From NCBI GenBank assembly GCA_024235595.1, contig JACKMC010000001.1:1-64000 (forward strand): a stretch of DNA of 64,000 nucleotides, written 5' to 3'. The number at the start of each line of letters is the position of its first letter. Position 1 is the stretch's first letter. The notes below the pieces were generated by a model. The model did no database searches. It was not told where the DNA came from and was given only the letters and a program-made list of their open reading frames with translations. Below are positions 37,770-45,691 of this stretch, piece after piece. Position numbers and translations under genes: made by a program. The stretch comes from Zoogloeaceae bacterium (lineage in GTDB: Bacteria > Pseudomonadota > Gammaproteobacteria > Burkholderiales > Rhodocyclaceae).

Positions 37770-37807
37770 TCCATGACGCTCGCTAGCCGGCGGATGCTCA
37801 GGTTCAG

Positions 37808-37815
37808 CTAAGTCT
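37808..37815 (+). promoter_or_regulatory. CTAAGTCT element before the PepSY gene
   Basis: This octamer repeats the end of the triple direct repeat at 33294-33303 and lies 58 bp before the PepSY gene. A related GTAGTCT follows 14 bp later. It is a candidate half-site for the response regulator encoded at 40550. Confidence 0.35.
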
Positions 37816-37872
37816 TGCTGCGTAGTCTTCGAATCACGCAAGTATCTGCTTGCATTCAAGAGGAACAAGGAC

Positions 37873-38205
37873 ATGAAAACCATTTCGAAGATTGCCGTCA
37901 TCGCGACGGCCCTGACCACCCTTGGCGGCGCTGCCTACGCGGCACAGTCGGGCGGCAACGACGCCCTGGCGATCAACCAGGCAAAGGTCTCGCTCAGCCA
38001 GGCGATCAGCGCTGCCGAGCAACAGCACAGCGGCAAGGCGAGCAAGGCCGAGTTCGAACACAGCAAGAGCGGCTGGGTCTATGAGATCGAGGTGGTCAGC
38101 GGCGACAAGGTCTTCGACGTCAAGGTGGATGCCGACAAGGGCACCATCCTGTCTTCGGCCGAGGACAAGGTCGACCGCAACGACGACCACGATGAAAAGG
38201 ACTGA
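37873..38205 (+). CDS. Periplasmic PepSY-domain protein
   Basis: A 110-residue exported protein: signal peptide about 1-23 (ending GAAYA before AQSGG) and one PepSY domain (about 30-105) with KVSLSQAISAAEQQHSGKA and WVYEIEVVSGDKVFDVKVD. PepSY proteins often accompany two-component systems and may inhibit proteases or sense envelope conditions. AGGAACAAGGAC precedes the ATG. It is separated from the PAP2 gene by a stem-loop and may be expressed at a higher level than its neighbours. Confidence 0.85.
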   Translation: MKTISKIAVIATALTTLGGAAYAAQSGGNDALAINQAKVSLSQAISAAEQQHSGKASKAEFEHSKSGWVYEIEVVSGDKVFDVKVDADKGTILSSAEDKVDRNDDHDEKD

Positions 38206-38215
38206 GCTTCAACCC

Positions 38216-38250
38216 CGCCGGCCCGCTCGCATCCAGCGCGCGGGCCGGCG
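38216..38250 (+). terminator. Long GC stem-loop after the PepSY gene
   Basis: CGCCGGCCCGC (38216-38226) pairs perfectly with GCGGGCCGGCG (38240-38250), an 11-bp stem with a 13-base loop, 10 bp after the PepSY stop and 15 bp before the PAP2 gene. It lacks a T-run, so it may act as an attenuator or mRNA-stabilising end rather than a complete terminator. Confidence 0.5.
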
Positions 38251-38265
38251 CACTGCGGAGCAGAC

Positions 38266-38862
38266 ATGGAAGAACTCAATCGGGCGCTCTTTTTGTTGCT
38301 CAACGCGCCGCAGGCACCTGACCGGGTGCCACTGGCGATCGCTACATTCTTTGCGGAATACGCCATCTGGCTGATTCCGTCCGGTTTCGTCGCGGTGTGG
38401 CTACGCGCCGGGGATGGCGCGCGCAAGGGCTTGCTGCAGGCGAGCGCGGCGGTACTTGTGGCACTGCTGGTCAATCAGCTCATCGGCCTTGTCTGGCAGC
38501 ACCCGCGGCCATTCATGATCGGGCTGGGGCACAGCCACCTCGCGCATGTCGCCGACTCCTCGTTTCCGAGTGATCATCTGACCCTGCTGTGGGCCGTCGC
38601 CTTCAGCCTGCTTGCGCAGCCTCGCCTGCGCCTTGCCGGGCTCGCGCTGGCCGCGCTGGGGCTGCCCGTTGCCTGGGCCCGAATCTACCTGGGCGTTCAT
38701 TTTCCGCTGGACATGCTTGGCGCCATGGCGGTCGCCGGGCTTGCGGCCTGGCTGTGCGGGCACTGTGCGACGGGTCTCATCGAACAGATCTATCCGATCA
38801 CGCTGGTAGCCTACCGACGGCTGTTCGCACCCCTGATACGACGTGGCTGGGCATGCGCCTGA
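38266..38862 (+). CDS. PAP2-family phosphatase (undecaprenyl-diphosphatase type)
   Basis: A 198-residue membrane phosphatase with about six hydrophobic segments. The three acid phosphatase motifs are present as the HPRPF region, SFPSDH, and ARIYLGVHFPLDM. BcrC-like members recycle undecaprenyl pyrophosphate at the periplasmic face, which suits a cluster of polyprenyl-phosphate-using glycosyltransferases. A lipid A or phosphatidylglycerol phosphatase role is the alternative. Confidence 0.87.
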   Translation: MEELNRALFLLLNAPQAPDRVPLAIATFFAEYAIWLIPSGFVAVWLRAGDGARKGLLQASAAVLVALLVNQLIGLVWQHPRPFMIGLGHSHLAHVADSSFPSDHLTLLWAVAFSLLAQPRLRLAGLALAALGLPVAWARIYLGVHFPLDMLGAMAVAGLAAWLCGHCATGLIEQIYPITLVAYRRLFAPLIRRGWACA

Positions 38863-38937
38863 GGCCCTATGCCTCGACTAAGTCGGCAAGGGCAGACTGG
38901 GCCCGCACTCAACGCTCAATGCCTTAGGGAGACCACC

Positions 38938-39714
38938 ATGAATACGCTATCGCAACACGATGCACGGGCCATGCTGAACAAGGTTCCGGAAGTCACACTG
39001 TTCTTCTGGATCATCAAGATCATGGCCACCACGGTCGGCGAAACGGCGGCCGACTTCCTCAACGTGAATCTCAATCTCGGACTCACCGGAACCTCGCTGG
39101 TGATGGGCGGGCTGCTCGTCGCCGCGCTGCTTGCGCAGGTCAGGGCGCGCAAGTACATTCCCTCGCTGTACTGGGTGGTAGTGGTACTCCTGAGCATCTT
39201 CGGAACCCTGGTAACCGACAACCTGGTGGACAACTTCGGTGTCTCGCTGCAGACCACCACCGCGATCTTCAGCGCCGCCTTGCTCGCCACCTTCATTGCC
39301 TGGTATGCGAGCGAGAAGACCCTCTCGATTCACAGCATCTTCACCACCCGGCGCGAGCTTTTCTACTGGGCGGCGATCCTGTTCACCTTTGCGCTCGGCA
39401 CCGCCGCTGGCGATCTCGCCGCGGAAGGCCTGCAGCTCGGCTACGCGATGTCGGCCGTGATGTTCGGCGCGGTGATCGGCGCCGTCACCATCGCCCACTA
39501 TGCCTTGGGCCTCAATGCGGTGCTGGCCTTCTGGATCGCCTACATCCTGACCCGCCCCTTCGGCGCCTCGTGCGGCGATTTGCTCTCGCAACCGCTCGCC
39601 AATGGCGGGCTTGGCCTGGGCACGGTGGGGACCAGCACGATCTTCCTGGTCACGATTCTCGGTCTGGTTGGCTACCTGAGCGCAGCGCAGAACCGCGTGG
39701 TGAAAGCGCTTTGA
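38938..39714 (+). CDS. COG4705-type multi-spanning membrane protein
   Basis: A 258-residue protein with eight predicted hydrophobic segments arranged as two similar halves. It resembles the COG4705 group of uncharacterised membrane proteins, with VPEVTLFFWIIKIMATTVGE then TAADFLN and later YILTRPFGASCGD. Its function is unknown; members commonly lie beside two-component systems. The ATG at 38938 follows GGAGACCACC. A CTAAGTCG element lies 52 bp upstream. Confidence 0.8.
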   Translation: MNTLSQHDARAMLNKVPEVTLFFWIIKIMATTVGETAADFLNVNLNLGLTGTSLVMGGLLVAALLAQVRARKYIPSLYWVVVVLLSIFGTLVTDNLVDNFGVSLQTTTAIFSAALLATFIAWYASEKTLSIHSIFTTRRELFYWAAILFTFALGTAAGDLAAEGLQLGYAMSAVMFGAVIGAVTIAHYALGLNAVLAFWIAYILTRPFGASCGDLLSQPLANGGLGLGTVGTSTIFLVTILGLVGYLSAAQNRVVKAL

Positions 39715-39912
39715 CCCGGGAACCGCGGCCCGGACCTCAGGCATCGCCGGACTGGGATACAGTGGTGTCGCAGGCAGGCTTGCGATGCCGGCGTGCGCCG
39801 GCCGACTCGCGCCGGGCTGCCGTCCGGCCCGGGCAGTGCGGATTGCATCAACCCACGCTTGCCCTGATGCACCGGCTCACTGAAACAATACCGACATAAG
39901 GCGACATCAATC

Positions 39913-40545
39913 ATGCTTTCAGGCGGACTCCTCAACTGGCTAAGCGGCGACCAGCACCTCATGGCGCTGATGGCGCAAAACTGGCTTTTCGGCGTGCTGA
40001 TGGTGGCCGGCGTCGTGTTCCTCGAAACCGGACTGGTCGTACTGCCTTTCCTCCCCGGCGATTCCCTGCTCTTTGCCACCGGGGCCTTTCTCGGGCTCAA
40101 CGGCATCTCGCCACTCGGTGCGATCCTCATCATCGCAGTGGCAGCGGTATTGGGGGATGGCCTGAACTATCGGATCGGCGGTTCCGTCGTCGGCCGGCAG
40201 TTGCTGGCCCGCGGCTGGATCAAGCCGCACCATCTGGCGCTGACCCGGGACTATTTCGACCGCTACGGCGCGCCCACCATCAGCATCGGTCGCTTCGTGC
40301 CCGTGGTGAGGACGATCGCGCCGTTCATGGCCGGCCTGTCGGGCATGCCACCGCGCCGCTTCGCGGTTTTCAACATGCTTGGCGCGGCGATGTGGTGCAC
40401 CCTCCTGCTGCTGGCAGGCCACCGGCTCGGCGGCATCGCGTGGGTGGGCAACCACCTCGGCGTGCTGTCGGCCGCGGTCGTCGGGCTGTCGCTGCTGCCG
40501 GTCGCCTGGCACCTTGGCCGGCGCCTGCAGCTTTCACGGAGCTAG
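39913..40545 (+). CDS. DedA-family membrane protein
   Basis: A 210-residue DedA (VTT/SNARE-associated) protein. The family glycine/aspartate motif is FLPGDSLLFATGAFLG, and the second signature is GRFVPVVRTIAPFMAGLSGM. Some DedA proteins move undecaprenyl phosphate or phospholipids across the inner membrane and affect cationic peptide resistance, which matches neighbouring polyprenyl-phosphate enzymes. Its stop is 4 bp before the response regulator start, so it is probably cotranscribed with the two-component genes. Confidence 0.9.
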   Translation: MLSGGLLNWLSGDQHLMALMAQNWLFGVLMVAGVVFLETGLVVLPFLPGDSLLFATGAFLGLNGISPLGAILIIAVAAVLGDGLNYRIGGSVVGRQLLARGWIKPHHLALTRDYFDRYGAPTISIGRFVPVVRTIAPFMAGLSGMPPRRFAVFNMLGAAMWCTLLLLAGHRLGGIAWVGNHLGVLSAAVVGLSLLPVAWHLGRRLQLSRS

Positions 40546-40549
40546 GGCA

Positions 40550-41212
40550 ATGCGTGTTCTGCTGGTCGAGGACGACCGCATGATCGGTGAAGCCGTGGAG
40601 GCGGCGCTCAAGGACACCGCCTACGCGGTGGACTGGGTGCGCGACGGGCAGATGGCGATCGAAGCGCTGGCCAGCCACAGGTACGACATCGTGCTGCTCG
40701 ACCTCGGGCTGCCGAGGAAGGACGGCCTCGAGGTGTTGCGCTCGATCCGTGGCCGCGACGATGCGGTGCCGGTGCTCATCGTCACCGCGCGAGACGCGCT
40801 CGAAGACCGGATTGCAGGCCTCGATGCCGGCGCCGACGACTATGTCCTGAAGCCCTTCGAGATGGCGGAGCTGCTGGCGCGCATGCGGGCGGTGGCGCGG
40901 CGCAAGGGTGGCACTGCGGGTCCGCTGCTGGGCAACGGGGTGCTGTCGCTCGACATGGCCACCAAGGTGGTGACCTCGAACGGGCAATCCTTTGCGCTCT
41001 CCGCTCGCGAATTCGCGCTGCTGGAAGCCTTGTTGATCCGCCCCGGGGCGATACTTTCGCGCAGCGAGCTCGAGGATCGGATCTACGGCTGGGGTATGGA
41101 AGTGGAAAGCAACGTGGTCGAGTTCATGATCCATTCGCTGCGCAAGAAACTCGGCAGCGATGCGATCAGGAACGTGAGAGGCGTGGGATGGCTGGTTCCC
41201 AAGAACTCGTGA
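40550..41212 (+). CDS. OmpR-family response regulator
   Basis: A 220-residue regulator: receiver domain (1-118) with acidic pocket EDD at 7-9, phosphoacceptor Asp51 in LLDLGLP, and the conserved lysine in VLKPFE; then a winged-helix DNA-binding domain (about 128-218, SAREFALLEALLIRPG and VVEFMIHSLRKKLG). It resembles the QseB/PmrA branch. It is encoded just before its sensor kinase and downstream of the envelope genes it may control through the 11-bp direct repeats near 33272. Confidence 0.94.
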   Translation: MRVLLVEDDRMIGEAVEAALKDTAYAVDWVRDGQMAIEALASHRYDIVLLDLGLPRKDGLEVLRSIRGRDDAVPVLIVTARDALEDRIAGLDAGADDYVLKPFEMAELLARMRAVARRKGGTAGPLLGNGVLSLDMATKVVTSNGQSFALSAREFALLEALLIRPGAILSRSELEDRIYGWGMEVESNVVEFMIHSLRKKLGSDAIRNVRGVGWLVPKNS

Positions 41213-42570
41213 GGCAGTCGCTGCAGTTCCGGCTCTCGGCCTGGCTATCGATACTCATCCTTGCGGTGGCCATCGTGGCGGGGAGTTTCTCGTTCATCGC
41301 TGCCTTTGACGATGCCAACGAGCTGCAGGACGACCTGCTGCGGCAGATCGCGGCAATGGTCGAGCGCGATCACCTGCCGCTGGGCGGCAGCTGGGCCGCT
41401 GAGCGCAACGACGACAGCGATCCGGAGGACCGCGTCGTGCTGCAGGTCCTGCCCACCACGGCCGGCAGTGCCACGGCCCCGGCCGAAGCAGCCTTGCCGC
41501 TGCCGGGGAGTCTGCCGGACGGTGTCCAGACAGTGATGGCAGGCGGCGAGTCGTGGCGGCTGTTCGTCAGGACCCTGGCTGCCGACGTTCGTATCGCGGT
41601 TGGCCAACAGACGGCCGTGCGCGACGAGATCGCCGCCGACAGCGCCTTCCGCACGGTGATGCCCTTCATCGTCCTGGTGCCGGTGCTGCTGCTGGTGCTG
41701 GCGATCCTGATCCGGCGGATGTTCCAGCCGCTGACCCATCTCGCCGCCGATCTGGACCACCGTCCCGAGCAGGACCTGGGTTCGGTCAGTGCGGTCGGCT
41801 TGCCCACCGAAATCCGCCCCTTCGTGGTGGCAATCAATCGACTGCTTGCACGGGTGGCCCAATCGGTCAGCCAGCAGCGCCGATTCGTGGCCGACGCCGC
41901 GCATGAACTGCGCTCGCCGCTGACCGCGCTGTCGCTGCAGGCGGAACGACTCGGTGCCGCCGAGATGTCTGTCGAGGCGCAGCAGCGATTGAGTGCGCTG
42001 CGCGAGGGCATGCAGCGCACGCGCCGGCTGCTCGACCAGTTGCTGGCGCTGGCAAGGGCACAGGAGTCTTCGCCCGAGATTGCCCCGCCGGTATCGATGC
42101 ACAAGGTGTTCCGGCAAGTCATCGAGCGCCTTCTGCCCAATGCCGAGGCAAAGTCGATCGATCTCGGCGTCTGCAGCGCCAGCGACGCCCAGCTTGCGGT
42201 TGCCGAGGTCGATCTCATGACCCTGATCGGCAACCTGGTGGACAATGCGATCAAATACACGCCGAATGGCGGCCGGGTCGACCTCGTGGTCGGCACCCGT
42301 GACGGCGGCGTCGTCGTGCACATCGACGACACCGGTCCAGGCATTCCGCCGGACGAGCGGGCCGCCGTGTTCGAGCCCTTTCACCGCCTGCCGGGCAGCA
42401 CCGAGACCGGCTCGGGACTGGGGCTCTCGATCGCCAAGGCGATCGCCGAACGTTGCGGCGCATCGCTAACGCTGGACTACGCTGAGCCAGCGCAATCGAG
42501 CGGCCTGCGGGTGACGGTCGCATTCCGCGGGGCAGGCCCACTTCCCGACTCCTCGGCGAGCGCCCGCTGA
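41188..42570 (+). CDS. Sensor histidine kinase
   Basis: A 460-residue membrane kinase with N-terminal transmembrane helix (about 15-40), a periplasmic sensor of about 110 residues, a second helix (about 155-177), HAMP-like linker, dimerisation/phosphoacceptor box DAAHELRSPLTAL, N box NLVDNAIKYTPNG, G1 DDTGPGIPPDE and G2 GSGLGLSIAKAIAE. QseC/PmrB-type partner of the upstream regulator. The ATG at 41188 has an AGAGG before it and overlaps the regulator by 25 bp; a GTG at 41209 giving a 4-bp overlap is an alternative start. Confidence 0.93.
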   Translation: MAGSQELVRQSLQFRLSAWLSILILAVAIVAGSFSFIAAFDDANELQDDLLRQIAAMVERDHLPLGGSWAAERNDDSDPEDRVVLQVLPTTAGSATAPAEAALPLPGSLPDGVQTVMAGGESWRLFVRTLAADVRIAVGQQTAVRDEIAADSAFRTVMPFIVLVPVLLLVLAILIRRMFQPLTHLAADLDHRPEQDLGSVSAVGLPTEIRPFVVAINRLLARVAQSVSQQRRFVADAAHELRSPLTALSLQAERLGAAEMSVEAQQRLSALREGMQRTRRLLDQLLALARAQESSPEIAPPVSMHKVFRQVIERLLPNAEAKSIDLGVCSASDAQLAVAEVDLMTLIGNLVDNAIKYTPNGGRVDLVVGTRDGGVVVHIDDTGPGIPPDERAAVFEPFHRLPGSTETGSGLGLSIAKAIAERCGASLTLDYAEPAQSSGLRVTVAFRGAGPLPDSSASAR

Positions 42571-42820
42571 GCGCCCGGACACCCGGATTCCATCGAGCGG
42601 TGCCAAGCCGGCGGCGTGGCGAGGGTCGGAACGATGTGAGCGGCTTGCCCCCTGCGGGCACGCCTGCGCCTGCCCGGGCAAGGCAAGGAAGGGCAGCTCG
42701 CTGCCGTTCGATGAGCAGCAAGAGTCGGATTCCACTTGAGCCGTGCCTGCCTGTGGGCCAGAATGGGCTCACCCAATCCATTCTCCGGCACCACCTTGGC
42801 GTTCCTATTGAGAGTCATCC

Positions 42821-43252
42821 ATGATGGACAGGACTCAGCGAAATCAGGAAGACCCTATCGCCGCGGCAGCGCCGGCGAATCCACCGGCGGCGCCCGGGTG
42901 TCGGGCTATCTCTTCGGTGTCGCGCCCGTGCAGCCTGGAAGGCCGGGAGCTGGTGGTGGCGCCGTTCCGCATCGAACGCTACGGCCTGAGCTACCTTTCG
43001 ACGAGCGAGATCCGGATCGGCCTGGACACGGTGGCGCCGGGTACCTACCGGGTGCTGGCGGTTCATAACTTCCATGCCGAAGACTGCAATCCCTGCCTCA
43101 CCGAGTGCGTGGCAGGCGTATTCCTGGCAGCGCGTCGCGACGACGACGGCTGGGAGGCGCCGGAGCGGTTCCCCATCGAGTGTCGCTCGGTCGGCGTGCT
43201 GGGCGTACTGAGGCTGGCCGACGATAGCGGCATGACGGCCCTCGATCCGTGA
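42821..43252 (+). CDS. Unknown protein, first gene of a glycosyltransferase/TIR-like operon
   Basis: A 143-residue protein I do not recognise. After a low-complexity Ala/Pro N-terminus it has a compact, probably beta-rich part (about 35-140), including LEGRELVVAPFRIERYGLSY and four cysteines in the EDCNPCLTECVAG segment region and C-terminal half. No signal peptide or membrane segment. Its stop overlaps the GTG start of the glycosyltransferase gene (GTGA), so the two proteins are translationally coupled. Upstream 42571-42820 contains no recognisable gene. Confidence 0.6.
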   Translation: MMDRTQRNQEDPIAAAAPANPPAAPGCRAISSVSRPCSLEGRELVVAPFRIERYGLSYLSTSEIRIGLDTVAPGTYRVLAVHNFHAEDCNPCLTECVAGVFLAARRDDDGWEAPERFPIECRSVGVLGVLRLADDSGMTALDP

Positions 43253-44355
43253 TCACCAACACCCCCGAGCGCGATTTCGACGTCATCGAGATCACCAACG
43301 AGATGCCGCACAACCGCATGGGCGGCGTCGGCAGCGTGATCGAGTCGCTGGCCAGCGGCTTTGCCGCGATCGGCGTTCGCGCCCTGTGGTACCTCACCGA
43401 TCACGAGTACCAGCCTTACGAAGTGGACGCGATCCTCGCCACTCATCCCTGCGTCGCGGTGGGCAGCGAGGCGGAGCTGGCCCACTTTCGCGCGCCCGTG
43501 GTGCACATCCATTCCTATCACCATGGCCCGGGCCTGCTCGATGCCACAGCGGGCGCAAGGTCGATGTTCACCATCCACTCCCTGCTGGCCTACGAAGAGA
43601 TCTCGAACGCGGTGGACCTGCACGGCTCGGTGATGGACCAGGAGCGCCTGATCGCCGCCTGCGATGAAGTCGTACTGGTCTCCGAGGCCGAGCGTGCCTA
43701 CTACCACAGGCTGGGCTACCAGCGCCTCAACGCCTGCGTCAACGTGGTCGCCAACGGCATCGTTCCGCCTGCTGCGGTGCTTGCGAGGCCGCGTCGCGAG
43801 GTGCTCGGCTATTGCGGCCGCCTGGTGCCGCGCAAACATCCGGAATATGTCCAGATGCTGCTCACCGAGCCCGGCTTCGAGAGCTTCGACGCGATGATCG
43901 CGGGCAAGGCCTTCAGTGCCTACGCGCGCGATCTGGTGCGCGACCTGGCAATCGAGTCGCGGGTGCGCTACCTGGGCTGGTGCGGCGGAGCCCGCCTCGC
44001 GGCCTTCTACGATGCGATCGACGTGCTGGTGCAGCCGTCCACCTACGAGCCCTTCGGCCTTGCCGCGCTCGAAGGCGCGGCGCGTGGCATCCCGGTGGTA
44101 TGCACCGCGGTGGACGGGCTGGTGGAAGTGCTGGGCGAGCACGCCATCTACTGCGACGACACCAGCTATGCCGCTTTCTGTCGCGCCATGGAACGCTGGC
44201 GCGACATGGACGCCGACGCACTGCAGGCCATGGGCTCGGCAGCGCGGGCCCGCGTCCTCCAGCAATTCACCGACGTGGCCATGGCGCGCCGCTATCTTGA
44301 ACGCTTCAGGGCCCTGTGCGGGCCGGGCGTTGACACCGAGGAGAACCCGGCATGA
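43249..44355 (+). CDS. GT4-type glycosyltransferase
   Basis: A 368-residue GT-B protein. The N-terminal domain has ITNEMPHNRMGGVGSVIESL, the glycine-rich acceptor-side loop of glycogen-synthase-like enzymes, and VVHIHSYHHGPGL. The C-terminal domain shows GYCGRLVPRKHPEYV and the donor-binding YEPFGLAALEGAARGIPVV (E..G..E type). Substrates are unknown. The GTG start overlaps the previous stop and the gene ends overlapping the TIR-like gene (ATGA). It has no membrane segments and no polysaccharide genes adjoin it, so its pairing with a TIR-like protein is notable. Confidence 0.85.
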   Translation: MITNTPERDFDVIEITNEMPHNRMGGVGSVIESLASGFAAIGVRALWYLTDHEYQPYEVDAILATHPCVAVGSEAELAHFRAPVVHIHSYHHGPGLLDATAGARSMFTIHSLLAYEEISNAVDLHGSVMDQERLIAACDEVVLVSEAERAYYHRLGYQRLNACVNVVANGIVPPAAVLARPRREVLGYCGRLVPRKHPEYVQMLLTEPGFESFDAMIAGKAFSAYARDLVRDLAIESRVRYLGWCGGARLAAFYDAIDVLVQPSTYEPFGLAALEGAARGIPVVCTAVDGLVEVLGEHAIYCDDTSYAAFCRAMERWRDMDADALQAMGSAARARVLQQFTDVAMARRYLERFRALCGPGVDTEENPA

Positions 44356-45152
44356 ACGACGACTTCCAGCTGCCACCCGGCTATGCGCACCTGAGACCCG
44401 ACTGCGAGCAGTTCTTCCGCGACCACCCGGATTACGATCGCAACGTCTTCATCATGACGCGCTTCGATGCGGGCAACCGCCTGCTCGCGCAACTGGACGA
44501 GGAACTGCGTCGGGCGTTGTGCCGCGAGGGCCTCAATGGCTTGCGCGCCGACGACCGGATGTATCCGCGCGACCGCCAGCTATGGACCAACGTGTGCGTG
44601 TACATGCTGTGCTGCAAGTACGGCCTGGCGGTCCTCGAAGACCGGATCAAGGATGAGTTCAATCCCAACGTGGCGCTCGAGTACGGCTTCATGCGGGCAC
44701 TGGACAAACCGACCCTGTTGCTCGCGGATGTAGGCTTTCGCAACCTGCGGGCCGACATCGTGGGCACCTTGCGCGAGCCCTTCGACATCGTAGACATGAG
44801 CACCAGCCTGCCCAGTGCCATCGCCAACTGGAGCCGCGACCTCGGCGTGCAAGTGATCGCCCTGCCCGGCGAGCTGCATGCGCAGGCCCTGCGGATCCAT
44901 CGCCGCCTGCTGAACATCCGCTGTGCCCAGCTGCTGCGCGACGAAGCCAGAAGGCGCAAGGAGACCAATGACGAGTTCTGGTACCTGGGCGAGGAAATCG
45001 CCGCCTACCGCGTATTGCTGCAGGGCCGGCCGGACGCCACTCACGCCGCGGCGGTGGAACGCACCGGGCAACGGCTCGTGGATGGGCACGACTTCTCGGT
45101 GCTGGCGGAAATGATCGAGACCTTCTCCGAGCTGGCCCGGAAAGCCTCATAG
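44352..45152 (+). CDS. TIR-like / nucleoside-deoxyribosyltransferase-fold protein
   Basis: A 266-residue protein whose first two thirds resemble TIR-like predicted nucleotide-binding domains. The first strand is NVFIMTRF (31-38), GLNGLRADDRMYPRDR follows, and the signature helix is DEFNPNVALEYGFMRALDKP with Glu110 as a possible catalytic residue. A helical C-terminal part follows. The same superfamily occurs at the N-terminus of the protein encoded at 60008-61978. Members include NAD-cleaving immune effectors and nucleoside deoxyribosyltransferases; which applies is not clear. Overlaps the glycosyltransferase gene by 4 bp. Confidence 0.7.
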   Translation: MNDDFQLPPGYAHLRPDCEQFFRDHPDYDRNVFIMTRFDAGNRLLAQLDEELRRALCREGLNGLRADDRMYPRDRQLWTNVCVYMLCCKYGLAVLEDRIKDEFNPNVALEYGFMRALDKPTLLLADVGFRNLRADIVGTLREPFDIVDMSTSLPSAIANWSRDLGVQVIALPGELHAQALRIHRRLLNIRCAQLLRDEARRRKETNDEFWYLGEEIAAYRVLLQGRPDATHAAAVERTGQRLVDGHDFSVLAEMIETFSELARKAS

Positions 45153-45244
45153 CGCGTCCTCGCACGCGACGCGTCAGCGAGCGCACGAGCGGCGGTGCCG
45201 CGCAGACCACCCCCTCGCACGCTCAAGTCCGGCCACCACTCTGC

Positions 45245-45250
45245 TATGAT
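45245..45250 (+). promoter_or_regulatory. -10 element upstream of the guanidine riboswitch
   Basis: TATGAT lies about 21 bp before the first riboswitch hairpin, placing transcription start near 45257. The -35 region is weak (GCTCAA around 45221). Confidence 0.5.
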
Positions 45251-45270
45251 CCGCCCCGTGGCATGTGCCA

Positions 45271-45326
45271 GCGAGGACGACCTCGCCGCCCGCTCATTCA
45301 CCCATTTCACACCGGGGACGACCCCG
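45271..45326 (+). promoter_or_regulatory. Guanidine-II (mini-ykkC) riboswitch
   Basis: Two small hairpins with identical ACGA loops: GCGAGG-ACGA-CCTCGC (45271-45286, 6-bp stem) and CGGGG-ACGA-CCCCG (45313-45326, 5-bp stem), separated by 26 bases. Paired stems with ACGR tetraloops just upstream of a ribosome binding site are the defining structure of the guanidine-II class, in which two loops dimerise on binding guanidinium. The second hairpin ends 19 bases before the Gdx/SugE ATG, so ligand binding should free the ribosome binding site. Confidence 0.88.
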
Positions 45327-45345
45327 CTTCAACGAGGGCGTCCAC

Positions 45346-45663
45346 ATGAACTGGGCAATGCTTGTACTCGCCGGTCTCTTCGAGATCGGCTGGGCAATCG
45401 GGCTAAAGTACAGCGAGGGTTTTACACGGCTGTGGCCAACGCTCGGCACGATCCTGTCGATGATTGTCAGCCTCGGCCTGCTCGGCCTGGCGATGAAGAC
45501 CCTGCCGGTGGGCACTGCCTACGCGGTATGGGTCGGCGTGGGGGCCATCGGCACCGCCATCATGGGCATGGTGTTGCTCGCGGAGCCGGCGAGCGCGGCG
45601 CGGCTGCTCAGCCTCGCGCTGATTCTCGCGGGCATCATCGGCCTCAAGCTGTCTAGCCCCTGA
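45346..45663 (+). CDS. gdx: SMR-family guanidinium exporter (Gdx/SugE)
   Basis: A 105-residue small multidrug resistance protein with four membrane helices. It has the conserved glutamate in the first helix (LAGLFEIGWAIGLKYSEGF) and the motifs TLPVGTAYAVWVGVGAIGTA and LLAEPASAARLLSLALILAG. The Gdx (former SugE) subtype exports guanidinium in exchange for protons. The upstream guanidine-II riboswitch supports this assignment over a quaternary-ammonium pump. GAGGG lies 8 bp before the ATG at 45346. It is followed by a beta-lactamase gene 28 bp downstream. Confidence 0.93.
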   Translation: MNWAMLVLAGLFEIGWAIGLKYSEGFTRLWPTLGTILSMIVSLGLLGLAMKTLPVGTAYAVWVGVGAIGTAIMGMVLLAEPASAARLLSLALILAGIIGLKLSSP

Positions 45664-45691
45664 AAGCTGCAGATTCGCTGGAGCGCACATC

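Noticed and set aside
44352..45152. Annotating this gene simply as nucleoside 2-deoxyribosyltransferase
   Set aside because: The similarity is at fold and motif level only; there is no nucleoside-salvage context, and a TIR-like role fits equally well.
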